In this document: piece by piece, positions 1 to 8,797 of the stretch
Layout: each line of letters opens with the position of its first letter
Position numbering within the stretch: the first letter of the stretch is position 1
Notes under the pieces: model-generated
Seen by the model: only the letters and a program-made list of their open reading frames with translations
What the model was told of the DNA's origin: nothing
The model's database searches: none
Program-made: the position numbers and the translations under genes
Source: Acidobacteriaceae bacterium
GTDB lineage: Bacteria > Acidobacteriota > Terriglobia > Terriglobales > Acidobacteriaceae
Length of the DNA: 64,000 nucleotides
NCBI GenBank assembly: GCA_025462885.1
Contig: JAOAPN010000004.1
Span: 558,001-622,000 of the forward strand
Direction: 5' to 3'

Positions 1-1
1 G

Positions 2-1414
2 ACGCAGGTCGACTCCAAGCTGATTCTGATTACGTTGCTGGTGGAGCTGGGAGTCGCGGCGGCGGTGTCGAGTTCGCTGGTCCGGTCGAGCACCTTTAAA
101 CGTCTTTTGCTGCTGAAAGAGCGGACGGGGCGGCAGACGGCGGGGTTTCTGGCATGGATTCTTGTGCCGCTTACCCTGGGTGTCTGGGTTCGGGTGACGG
201 TACCGAATTTTCTGGCGGCGGACATCTCATTTGAGACGACGATCCTGCTTGGAATCCTGGTGGGACCGATTGCGGCCATGTTGGGCGGCGTGGCCCTGGC
301 GGTTCCGGCGGTACTGCACCATGAGTATTGGGTGCTCCCGGTGAACCTGGCGGTTGCGGCGATTGCAGGGGCGTTCGGACGGTTTGCGAGCGATGAGGAG
401 GTTTGGTCATTCTCCCCGATGATCGACCTGAGCATCTACCACTGGGTGACGCGAAATCTGCGGCGACCGCACCTGGACCGGCAGATTCTTCTTCTGCTGC
501 TGATTACGGCAATGCAGTTCGGGACGAGTATGCTGGCGCGGTTCTATCCGAAGTATCTGTTTGAGCTGCACTCGGATGACTGGTGGATTGAACTTGCGAT
601 CTGCGCGACGGCTCCCATTGTGGTCGGAATCCCTCTCAAAATCTGGAACGCTATTCGTATCCAGCAGAAGCTGGAAGAGCAGGGGAGGTTGTTGCTGGAG
701 GCGCGGCTGGACGCACTGCAACGGCAGATCAATCCGCACTTCCTGTTCAATACGCTGAATTCGATTACGTCGCTGGTGCGATCAGAGCCGGAGCTGGCGC
801 GGGAGATGATCGTCAAGCTGGCGAACATCCTGCGGGTGTTGTTGAAGGATCGCGAGGCGTTTGTGCCGTTCCGCGACGAACTGGCGTTTACAGATGACTA
901 TCTGGATATCGAGGTTGTCCGCTTTGGGCACAAGCTGAAGGTCGTGAAGGAGATCGCTGAGGAGACCCTGAGTGTTGTGGTGCCGGGAATGCTGCTGCAG
1001 CCTCTCATTGAGAACAGCATCAAGCACGGTCTGGAGCCCCGCATCAGCGGCGGCACGGTGACTCTGCGGAGCAAGATTACGGAGGAAGGCCGGCTGCTTA
1101 TCGAGGTGGAAGATGATGGCGTCGGGATCGCGGCGGAGCGCGACGAGCCTGCAGCGGTGAGTGGGTTGGTGAGGCCGGGCACGGGGATCGGAATGCGGAA
1201 TGTGCGGGAGCGGATGGCGGTTCTGTATGGCGATCTGGCGGCCGTGGAGATGGAAAGTCGTCCGGGGCGGGGGACAAAGGTGACGCTTCTGATGCCAGTG
1301 CTGGAGTCGGGGGCAGAGAACTGGACGCAGGCAGCAGCCGACGCTGCTAAAGGGGCGCTGGGCGCGGCGAGTCATTTTGTGGAAGACTCGCTGCGGGCTA
1401 TGGGGCGGAGTTAG
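2..1414 (+). CDS. LytS/YehU-type sensor histidine kinase (5' end outside window)
   Basis: This is an inner-membrane sensor kinase of the LytS/YehU class, which phosphorylates a LytTR-type response regulator. The reading frame is open to the window edge (first full codon at base 2), so the gene probably starts upstream; an internal TTG at 35 has no special support. The first ~200 residues are hydrophobic segments resembling the 5TM-LYT sensor region. A coiled stretch (EEQGRLLLEARLDALQ) leads into the H-box QINPHFLFNTLNSI with the phospho-accepting His. The ATP-binding region shows the N-box PLIENSIKHG, DDGVGI and GTGIGMRNVRERM. No partner regulator lies downstream, so it may be upstream of the window. 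The family call is firm; the signal sensed is unknown. Confidence 0.9.
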   Translation, partial: TQVDSKLILITLLVELGVAAAVSSSLVRSSTFKRLLLLKERTGRQTAGFLAWILVPLTLGVWVRVTVPNFLAADISFETTILLGILVGPIAAMLGGVALAVPAVLHHEYWVLPVNLAVAAIAGAFGRFASDEEVWSFSPMIDLSIYHWVTRNLRRPHLDRQILLLLLITAMQFGTSMLARFYPKYLFELHSDDWWIELAICATAPIVVGIPLKIWNAIRIQQKLEEQGRLLLEARLDALQRQINPHFLFNTLNSITSLVRSEPELAREMIVKLANILRVLLKDREAFVPFRDELAFTDDYLDIEVVRFGHKLKVVKEIAEETLSVVVPGMLLQPLIENSIKHGLEPRISGGTVTLRSKITEEGRLLIEVEDDGVGIAAERDEPAAVSGLVRPGTGIGMRNVRERMAVLYGDLAAVEMESRPGRGTKVTLLMPVLESGAENWTQAAADAAKGALGAASHFVEDSLRAMGRS

Positions 1415-1518
1415 TATTTTGCGCGATGACGCAATCTAGCTATTTCCTACAAGCTAATAGGCCAACGAGTTGCCTCTATGTAGTAAACTGCATTCACTGA
1501 TCTTCGTTGAGGCTTGCG

Positions 1519-2505
1519 ATGGCTGCCGGAAAAACGCTTTCAGTACTGGCCTATGGCTTGCAGGGAATTATTCTCGGCCTTTGTTGTGCACGGGGAGGCG
1601 AAGCGCAGACTCCTTCTTCCGCTCCGATGGTTGGGAGGCTTGAGTTTGAAGTTGCTTCGATCCGGCAGAACAAGTCAGACGAGGAGCCTCGGAGCAGCTT
1701 TTCCCTGGATAGTAGCAATGTCTATTCCACGGTGACTAAGGATGATGTCTTTGCCCCGAACGGCGGCTACTTTTCCGCGACGAATCAACCTCTCTGGCGC
1801 TATATCGTCTTTGCATACAAGCTTTCGGGTACCCAGGAGCTGGCCCTTCGATTTAATTTCTTTGCGGGACTCTTGTCTCATGTACCCGACTGGGTGAATG
1901 CGGAGCGGTTCGACATCAAGGCGAGGTTCGAAGGTAACCCCAGCAAAGATCAAGTACGGCAGATGATGCAGGTCTTGCTCGCGGACCGCTTCAAGCTGCA
2001 GGTTCACCATGAGACCAGGCAGGTTCCAATATTTGCACTCGTTCTGGTGAAGGCAGGAATGACTGGCCCCAATCTTCAGCCGCATCCGGCGAATGATGCA
2101 TGCTCGAGTGAGGTGGTCGCCGACATGGCCCAAGGCCAGCCCCACCCGGTAACTGCTGCCGCAGGACTCCCCATGGTGTGTGGTGTTATCGCCCACCTTC
2201 CGCCAGGTGAGCCTGGCCGCACGAGCTTTGGAGCGCGCGATGTGAATCTTGGTTTACTGGCTAGTTCGTTGCCCACGCAGACAGGGATGCTTACATTGCC
2301 TCGCCCTGTGATTGACCAGACAGGACTCCACGGAACATTCGATTTCAAGATGGAATGGTTGCCGGAGTTCGAGGCAAGACCTGACGCAACTGGACCGACT
2401 TTCCGGGAAGCTCTCCGAGAGCAGCTCGGGCTCAAGCTGGAATCACAAAAAGGTCCAATTGATCTGATCATAATTGACCATTTGGAGTGGCCCTCCGCGA
2501 ATTAA
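1519..2505 (+). CDS. TIGR03435 family secreted protein
   Basis: This is a 328-aa protein of the TIGR03435 family, which is expanded in Acidobacteria and has no established function. An N-terminal signal peptide ends near GEAQT. Family landmarks are FEVASIRQN near the mature N-terminus, ADRFKLQVHHETR in the middle, VIDQTGLHGTFDF, and the C-terminal LIIIDHLEWPS. I chose the ATG at 1519 because a GAGG lies six bases upstream; the in-frame TTG at 1507 overlaps that ribosome-binding site. It stands alone, 104 bases after the sensor kinase. The role is unknown; export is inferred from the signal peptide. Confidence 0.85.
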   Translation: MAAGKTLSVLAYGLQGIILGLCCARGGEAQTPSSAPMVGRLEFEVASIRQNKSDEEPRSSFSLDSSNVYSTVTKDDVFAPNGGYFSATNQPLWRYIVFAYKLSGTQELALRFNFFAGLLSHVPDWVNAERFDIKARFEGNPSKDQVRQMMQVLLADRFKLQVHHETRQVPIFALVLVKAGMTGPNLQPHPANDACSSEVVADMAQGQPHPVTAAAGLPMVCGVIAHLPPGEPGRTSFGARDVNLGLLASSLPTQTGMLTLPRPVIDQTGLHGTFDFKMEWLPEFEARPDATGPTFREALREQLGLKLESQKGPIDLIIIDHLEWPSAN

Positions 2506-2563
2506 AAAGCTGCACGAGATATGGTTTTGTTGATGATGCGTTCGTAATATTGACGCGAAGCGC

Positions 2564-3739
2564 TCAGCCAGACTGGGTTCGTCGGACGACCCTTTCGTAG
2601 TATTCCTCGTAGAGCGGGATGATGCGGGAGGCGCAGAAGTGGTCTTGGGCGGTCTTGCGCGCGGCTTTGGCCATGGTTTGGAGGCGGGTTTCGTCGGAGA
2701 GCAGGGCGATGGCCGCGGTAGACATGGCTTCTACGTCGCCCACTTCGTAGAGCAGGCCGTTTATGTCGTGGTCGATGAGTTCAGGGACGCCTCCGACGCG
2801 GGTAGCGATGGCGGGGACTCCGCAGGCCATGGCTTCGAGGGCAGCGAGGCCAAAGGATTCCATCTCGGATGGCATGAGCATGAGGTCGGCCAAAGGGAGG
2901 AGTTCGTTGACGTTGTCCTGCTTGCCGAGAAAGTGGATGCGGTACTGAACGTTGTGGCGGCGGGCGAGGAATTCTGCAGTGGAGCGGTCGGGCCCGTCGC
3001 CGATGAGCATAAGGCGGGCAGGCATGGCGTGGGCGACGCGGGCGAAGACTTCGATGACGTCCTGCACCCTCTTGACGGGACGGAAGTTGGAGAGGTGGAC
3101 GAGTAGTTTTTCTTCGGAGGTAGCGTAGCGGGGGCGCATGGCGGCGACCAGTTTAGGTTTGCGGACGTAGACGTCGCAGTTGACGAAGTTGCGGATGACT
3201 TCGATCTCGGAGGTGATGTTGAAGGCCTCGCGGGTGCGGTCGCGGAGATGGCTGGAGATGGCTGTAACTCCGTCGGACTGGGCGATGCCGAAGCGGGTGA
3301 TGGGGAGGTACGAGCGGTCGAGGCCGACGAGGGTGATATCGGTTCCGTGGAGCGTGGTGATGACGGGCAGGGTCCGACCGGTGGTGGATGCCGGGATGGC
3401 TTGCAGCATTTGGGCCTGGATCATCTGGCGGGCAAGGATAGCGCTGACGGAGTGAGGGATGGCGTAGTGGACGTGCAGCAGGTCGAGCGAGTAGAACTCG
3501 GCGACTTCAGCCATGCGGGTTGCGAGGGCAAGGTCGTAGGGCGGATGCTCGAAGAGGGGGTAGTTCGAGACGGCCACTTCGTGGAAGTGGATGTTGGCCT
3601 CGCGGCCGGTGAGGCGGAAGGGTTGCGAGTAGGTGATGAAGTGGATCTCGTGGCCGCGGGCGGCGAGCTCGATGCCGAGTTCGGTGGCGACAACTCCCGA
3701 ACCGCCGTAGGTGGGATAGCAGGTAATACCGATCTTCAT
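2564..3739 (-). CDS. bshA: BshA, N-acetyl-alpha-D-glucosaminyl L-malate synthase
   Basis: This is a GT4-family glycosyltransferase of about 391 aa. It joins GlcNAc from UDP-GlcNAc to L-malate, the first step of bacillithiol synthesis in the cytoplasm. The N-terminus [20 protein letters not shown] is the hallmark of Bsh[10 protein letters not shown] and the C-terminal donor-site stretch with [16 protein letters not shown] fit the family, as does the length. I chose the ATG at 3739 because family members start at this motif; a TTG at 3784 would add 15 unconserved residues. It lies just downstream of a ChbG/YdjC-type deacetylase gene on the same strand, so the two are probably co-transcribed. 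The deacetylation step of the pathway could involve that neighbour, but this is only an inference. Confidence 0.9.
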   Translation of the reverse strand: MKIGITCYPTYGGSGVVATELGIELAARGHEIHFITYSQPFRLTGREANIHFHEVAVSNYPLFEHPPYDLALATRMAEVAEFYSLDLLHVHYAIPHSVSAILARQMIQAQMLQAIPASTTGRTLPVITTLHGTDITLVGLDRSYLPITRFGIAQSDGVTAISSHLRDRTREAFNITSEIEVIRNFVNCDVYVRKPKLVAAMRPRYATSEEKLLVHLSNFRPVKRVQDVIEVFARVAHAMPARLMLIGDGPDRSTAEFLARRHNVQYRIHFLGKQDNVNELLPLADLMLMPSEMESFGLAALEAMACGVPAIATRVGGVPELIDHDINGLLYEVGDVEAMSTAAIALLSDETRLQTMAKAARKTAQDHFCASRIIPLYEEYYERVVRRTQSG

Positions 3740-3804
3740 GGGAACGTCCGAGAGGTGCGGTGGAGAGGAGGTTTGCGTAGTCAAAAGAATACAGAGGCGA
3801 AATC

Positions 3805-4734
3805 CTAAAGGACCTTTTCGTATCCAGTGTTGGGCGTGAAACTGCCTAGCTCACGCATCGCCCCTATGCGGCCGAGGTTTCCATAGTGGATGAGTTCGGG
3901 GGCGTTGGGTTGCGACATTCTTGTGGGGAGGACGGAGAGAAGGGCTTCGCGCTCCACGTCACGGGTGCTGCGAAGACGGGTGGTGATGGCGTCGAGGTCC
4001 TTGTCGTTATAGCCGGGGTGACAGCAGAGTTCGAAGACGCCGTCGGAGGGCAGTGCGGCTAGAGTCTCCGACAGCGTGGTGGAGTTGAGGTCTCCGGTGG
4101 CGGAGATGCCGAGCGTTCCGTCGGTCGTGAGGACGTGGGCGTGACGCAGTTGCGGTATTGCATCGAAGCGAGGTTTCAGGCGATTGAGCAGGGTGACCTG
4201 CAGACGGCGGAGGAGTCCGCCGTGTCCGAGCGCTCGAGTCCAGGTGGGCTCAAAGGGATTGCGAATGGCGCCGACGGAGGTGCGTTCTGCAAGGTGCAGA
4301 AGAGGGCGGGCGACGGCGGGGAAGAGATGGGTGTGTTTGTGGGTGTCGAGGTGGGTGACGTCGATTCCGGCGCGTTGGAGCTTTTGCACCTGGGCGAGGG
4401 CTTCGCGCTCGATGTCATCTTCGCGGATGTCTCCGCGGAGGAGCGCCTGGATGAAATCCACCAGGCTGGGGCGGAAGGTTTTGCCATCGCTGCCGAGCAG
4501 TGTGGGAATGCTTTGGGGATGGGCTACCGGGATTCCATCAACCAGGGTGATGTGACAGCCTACACCGAGAGTGGGATTGGCTCGTGCGATGGCGACGGCT
4601 TCGTCGAATGCAGCTCCGGTGGCCATCAGGGTCGCGGAGGTAAGGACTCCGGCGCTATGAAGCTCGGCGATAGCGCGGTTGACGCCTGAGGTGAGACCGA
4701 AGTCGTCCGCGTTGAGGATGAGGCGGGGAGGCAT
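3805..4734 (-). CDS. ChbG/HpnK (YdjC) family carbohydrate deacetylase
   Basis: This 309-aa protein of the YdjC/ChbG/HpnK family removes N-acetyl groups from sugars using a divalent metal. The N-terminal LILNADDFGLTSGVNRAI holds the catalytic and metal-binding Asp pair. GVGCHITLVDG and THLDTHKHTHLFP supply His ligands, and ELCCHPGY is the C-terminal conserved block. The ATG at 4734 fits the family start. It is followed 65 bases later by bshA. In characterised organisms the GlcNAc-malate deacetylase (BshB) belongs to the LmbE family, so the pairing is suggestive but unproven. Hopanoid (HpnK) or cell-wall sugar substrates are alternatives. Confidence 0.85.
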   Translation of the reverse strand: MPPRLILNADDFGLTSGVNRAIAELHSAGVLTSATLMATGAAFDEAVAIARANPTLGVGCHITLVDGIPVAHPQSIPTLLGSDGKTFRPSLVDFIQALLRGDIREDDIEREALAQVQKLQRAGIDVTHLDTHKHTHLFPAVARPLLHLAERTSVGAIRNPFEPTWTRALGHGGLLRRLQVTLLNRLKPRFDAIPQLRHAHVLTTDGTLGISATGDLNSTTLSETLAALPSDGVFELCCHPGYNDKDLDAITTRLRSTRDVEREALLSVLPTRMSQPNAPELIHYGNLGRIGAMRELGSFTPNTGYEKVL

Positions 4735-4752
4735 GGGTGTTGATTGGAGCGG

Positions 4753-4788
4753 CCACGGCTGTAGCGCGAAAACGCCACAGCCGTGGCT
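4753..4788 (-). terminator. Hairpin terminator after the giant operon
   Basis: An 11-bp perfect inverted repeat (GCCACGGCTGT / ACAGCCGTGGC) with a nested 3-bp GCG/CGC stem. It lies 53 bases beyond the stop of the 1310-aa gene and just upstream of the deacetylase gene. There is no long T run, so this is a likely but not classical terminator. Confidence 0.5.
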
Positions 4789-4840
4789 GCCTATCTCTGA
4801 GGAAGTGTAGCAGGGTCCCGCCGATCGTATGTGGCAGCGG

Positions 4841-7800
4841 CTACTTCAATGCGCTTAGCCCGGGCTGCGCGACCTTCAGGAGCGTGCTGCCTATCCCGGG
4901 GAACTGATAGGCGAGCCAGGTCAGGACCGGCACCGCGCCGAAGGTCGCCAGTCGTATGAAGAACGGCATGCCGAGTTCGTTGATTCCGGTGTTGGTGATG
5001 CGGCTGAGGATCGGGTTGCGATGCATCTGGGCGAAGACGGCGACGATACCGGTTCCGAGCACGAAAAGAAGACCGGTGAAGATCCAGTCGATTCCTGCCC
5101 GGGGTTGGAAGGGATAGATATTCCACGCGATGACAGTCAGGACGAAGGCCGTGGAGACGAACGCCATGAGATAGCGAAGATTCACGAGCACGGCACGGAC
5201 CAGCGAGAGATAACGATGAGCGAGAAATTCTTCGGCGAGAAGGATGTGGAGCAAGGGATCTTTGAGGCCGCCATTTTCGTCCTCTTTTGATCCGGGCTCG
5301 ATGAATCCGCTGCGATGATCGAGCCAGTAGGGAATCAGCACCCCTTGCAGCAGGGCCTCGCTGAACTTCTTGTAGTCGAGTTCAATAGCGCGCACCAGGC
5401 CAAGTTCGAGGCCCTCCTCAGGCTGATCGTTTCCCAGGAGTGAAAGCTTCATGGTGGATGCCCTGGTCTTGTCGCCTCGAATGAGCTCCAACAACGCAAT
5501 GATGTGATCGTCGAGGGACTTCCTGGCGTCTTCGGCATCCGCTTTGGCTGCGAGATCGGAGCCGAACGCGTTGATGAGCTCCTGGTTATGCCACATCTGG
5601 CGGATCGACTCGGTGGTGCGTCCCATGTCGCGCCATCGCTCCTGCACCCCGCTCTGGCTCAACATGGACTTCCAATCCACTCCCCTAAGCCGCGAGAACG
5701 CAAAGCGAATCGGCAATTGTTCGAGAGAGTTCAGGAGCGTCGACCGCAGCGAATTCCAGACCAGAACCATACGCAACCAGCCGGTGATGGCGATCATGAT
5801 GAGGGGAAAAAACAGGGACGCGACCAGAAATTCGTAGTGGGTGGGATGCCAGCCGGGGGCTAACAGGAGGCGCTCCAGACTCTGTACTCCAAAGGCGAAG
5901 ACCGCCACCCCGAAGAGCACGAAGTAGGAAAGAACGAGAACGGCATCACGGCCCGGGTAGTGCTTCGTAATGGAGCCAAAGACGTGTCGTGTGATGAGCA
6001 GGCACGTCATTCTTACTTCCAGGCAACTGGGTTGGAGTTTATTCGAACTGACGGCTTCGTCCGGGACATAAAATGGATAGGGCGTGACGGGGACGGTGAC
6101 CATGCCGGGAAGGAGAGGCCGGACGTTCCACGAAAACCGTAACCGCATCATCTGGAGCACCGACCAGACCACCCAACCCAGGAGCAGCAACATGACGGGG
6201 ATGATGGGAGAGACGCCGCTCTCCGGACGCAGGCACCGGTAGCTGAAGAACAGCCCGACATAGCGGAGTTCTCCCTCGATGAGGTTTTCCGTGCAGATGT
6301 GGAACCAGAAGAGCGGCAGGACGATGCAGGTCAGAGCTGCGATGAGGTTCAGGATGGTGTAGATGGTGTGGGTCTCCGCCTTCGTCCAGGACCAGCCGGC
6401 GAAGAAGTAAGCCCGCGTTTTCATGACGGAAATAATGAGCGAGACGATCCCGGTGAAAAGGGTAATGGTCGCTATGGCGAGGCTCTCCCACGGTAGCTTG
6501 AAGATGCTCTGCGCGGCGAATGCTGGGAACGCCACGACAAAGGCCATGCCCCACAGCATGGATGATCCTATGTTCAGGTACATGGCCCGGCGCTTCGGCT
6601 GGTCTCCCTTGGAGATCGCGAAGTCGCCTGTCGACGGGGACCAGAAGTTGTTGTTGAGCAGGGTCGCGGTGTGCACGACACTGAAGCCGATGACAGCGAT
6701 GCAAAGGGCGTACCAGAGGAGCGAAGGCGAAGTCGGGACGCCCGGAGCCAGATACTCCTTCAGTGCTCTCAGAGCTTCTTTGTCGCAGGTTCCATCCACG
6801 CAGGGACGCTCCCGTTCGAGCGCATCCGTTGCGGGTTGATCTTGAATGATGCCCAGGGGGTAGTACCCGTCGTGGCCCACAGTGGTCACCCAGACGAGAG
6901 GGTGATGCTGGCCGAGGCGTTCCTTCACATTCTGATGATCCAGCAGCGTCTCGTTGGGATCGCCGGTCGCCCTGCGAAAGGTAAGAAGTGCGGCGTTATA
7001 AATGGCCTCTTCCTGCGCGCCGGGCACGGTGTGAAGTGCGGTGGAGAGGCTCATGGATTCTTTCAGGCTGTAGGCCGAAACGTTGAGCGACCCGATGTAA
7101 GGGCCGTTGTCGGCGCCGTGTTCAAAGAGAAGATCGCCTCCTTGAAACACCAGGCTCGCATCGGGGCAGGCGCGGTGAATGAACCGCGCCAGGTACATCG
7201 CATCCAGCATGTTGGAGGCTGTGATCTCGACATATCTCACCCGGGCACGTTGTAGCTGCCGGGTGATAGCGATCATCTCCGACTCAAGAGAGACGGCACT
7301 ATTTTCCGCGCCAAAGTGAACCACGGCATCGTCTGCGCTGGAGTCTTTCAGCGAAAGCGGGAGATACGGATTGAACGCGGCATCGGTCGCGGTCGAATCG
7401 GCGGCGGAGGGCTTGTCGCTCGCGGTGGTGTTCCTTAGGACGGAGATACCCCGTGGAAACAGGAAGAGAAGGGGCGTTATGCCCGGGCCCTGGTAGCGTT
7501 TTTTTACCCTCCTCCGAGAAGCGGATGGACCTCCAGTGCCGGGGTCTTCCGGGCTGTGAGCGTCGTCCACTGAGCGACTGGCTCCGTAGGCCGTGCCCTC
7601 CTCAGCGAAGATCGCCATCTGTCCGCTCCCGCGGCTCGCCCAAGCCTGGCTCGAGGTGCTGGTACGGATCAGGTCTCCCAGTTTGTCCTCTTCGAAAGAA
7701 CCATCTTCTCCGAGGGACAAATACTGCGGAGTGATCGAGTTCTGGGTCGAACTCTCCATGGGTTCATTCAGGATTTTTTTAGCAAGGTCTGTCGAGGTCG

Positions 7801-8773
7801 CGCCCGTGATGCTCACTTTGTAGTGAACTGGATTTTTGGGACTGCGGCATGAAAGCGAGCGCTCTATCCCAACGCGGAGTGACGCGGCAGAGCCGGAGTA
7901 AATGGGACCTATGACGTTGAGGCGCTCTTCGCCGATGTCAGGCTTTTCCGCTTTGACCGGTAAGTTCGGAGTGGTCGATAACATCGCGTCGGAGGGACTG
8001 GGGCAGGCAGTCCTAATGTCTTCCGTGTCACTTTTCTTTGCTGTTGTCTTATATCGTCTGGACAGGTCTCGCTCGTATTGAAGGGCGTAGTCAAGCTGCG
8101 TACCACTTACTCCGAGAGCGGGCGACTCTGCGACGAGAAAGAGGTAAATGACCTTGTCATAATGCTCGCTGTCGCTGGCTCTGGGGGATACCTGCTTCAA
8201 AACGATGAGGCCGGGTTGCTGTTCGCGTACTCTCGTACGGGCTTCCTCTTCATCTGCCGTCTTAGACGATGCTTCGTGGAGCCTCCAGGGAAGCCAGAAA
8301 TAGCTGGTGAGGAAGTGTGCATCCCCAGCGGCCTGGGTGTAAGCGTCGATGGTTCGATCGAACTCCATCGCCATGTGCGAGTGGATTGGATCGGGGACGG
8401 TGGCAATTACCGTGATGATCCGGGGCGCTTTTCCGTCCGGGAGTTGTGCGGGTATTCCCCAGGGATTATTTGACCCCGGGCAAGGGACTTCTTCTTTGGG
8501 ATTTCCCGGACCGATGGCGGTGGGATCGGACGTGGCGTCTTTGCTCGAATTGTCGACGGAGGGTTCCGATCCAACTGGAGTTATGGTTCGCGCTGCTGCC
8601 CAGTACTTGCAGGATGCTACCCACGGTCCTTCGACCTTGCCCGTCTCGACGGCTGCTGGCTTGGCAGGATTGCTTTGATCGGCAATGGCCGGGGGAGCGG
8701 ACGAGACTCTGGGCAACGCCAGCGCGCTTGCCAGGGCAAGCGTTCCAAGCACGGATGTAGATCGCTTATTCAT
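4841..8773 (-). CDS. Giant membrane protein with periplasmic-binding-like sensor region (function unknown)
   Basis: This 1310-aa protein is the third gene of a three-gene operon, 24 bases after the preceding one. A signal peptide occupies residues 1-26. Residues ~115-640 look like a two-lobed periplasmic-binding-type (PBP1-like) fold: TVIATVPDPIHSH near 121, NVIGPIYSGSAASLR near 286-300, and VRYVEITASNMLDAMYLAR near 512-530 followed by CPDASLVFQGGDLLF. I count about ten hydrophobic segments, near 684-706, 733-755, 764-783, 804-826, 855-877, 943-965, 982-1004, 1199-1219, 1229-1248 and 1271-1290. A soluble region of about 190 residues lies between the seventh and eighth. A sensor or transporter anchored in the inner membrane is inferred from this layout. 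I do not recognise a named family. Confidence 0.8.
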   Translation of the reverse strand: MNKRSTSVLGTLALASALALPRVSSAPPAIADQSNPAKPAAVETGKVEGPWVASCKYWAAARTITPVGSEPSVDNSSKDATSDPTAIGPGNPKEEVPCPGSNNPWGIPAQLPDGKAPRIITVIATVPDPIHSHMAMEFDRTIDAYTQAAGDAHFLTSYFWLPWRLHEASSKTADEEEARTRVREQQPGLIVLKQVSPRASDSEHYDKVIYLFLVAESPALGVSGTQLDYALQYERDLSRRYKTTAKKSDTEDIRTACPSPSDAMLSTTPNLPVKAEKPDIGEERLNVIGPIYSGSAASLRVGIERSLSCRSPKNPVHYKVSITGATSTDLAKKILNEPMESSTQNSITPQYLSLGEDGSFEEDKLGDLIRTSTSSQAWASRGSGQMAIFAEEGTAYGASRSVDDAHSPEDPGTGGPSASRRRVKKRYQGPGITPLLFLFPRGISVLRNTTASDKPSAADSTATDAAFNPYLPLSLKDSSADDAVVHFGAENSAVSLESEMIAITRQLQRARVRYVEITASNMLDAMYLARFIHRACPDASLVFQGGDLLFEHGADNGPYIGSLNVSAYSLKESMSLSTALHTVPGAQEEAIYNAALLTFRRATGDPNETLLDHQNVKERLGQHHPLVWVTTVGHDGYYPLGIIQDQPATDALERERPCVDGTCDKEALRALKEYLAPGVPTSPSLLWYALCIAVIGFSVVHTATLLNNNFWSPSTGDFAISKGDQPKRRAMYLNIGSSMLWGMAFVVAFPAFAAQSIFKLPWESLAIATITLFTGIVSLIISVMKTRAYFFAGWSWTKAETHTIYTILNLIAALTCIVLPLFWFHICTENLIEGELRYVGLFFSYRCLRPESGVSPIIPVMLLLLGWVVWSVLQMMRLRFSWNVRPLLPGMVTVPVTPYPFYVPDEAVSSNKLQPSCLEVRMTCLLITRHVFGSITKHYPGRDAVLVLSYFVLFGVAVFAFGVQSLERLLLAPGWHPTHYEFLVASLFFPLIMIAITGWLRMVLVWNSLRSTLLNSLEQLPIRFAFSRLRGVDWKSMLSQSGVQERWRDMGRTTESIRQMWHNQELINAFGSDLAAKADAEDARKSLDDHIIALLELIRGDKTRASTMKLSLLGNDQPEEGLELGLVRAIELDYKKFSEALLQGVLIPYWLDHRSGFIEPGSKEDENGGLKDPLLHILLAEEFLAHRYLSLVRAVLVNLRYLMAFVSTAFVLTVIAWNIYPFQPRAGIDWIFTGLLFVLGTGIVAVFAQMHRNPILSRITNTGINELGMPFFIRLATFGAVPVLTWLAYQFPGIGSTLLKVAQPGLSALK

Positions 8774-8797
8774 ATCTACACAGCTCGAAATTGTTGC

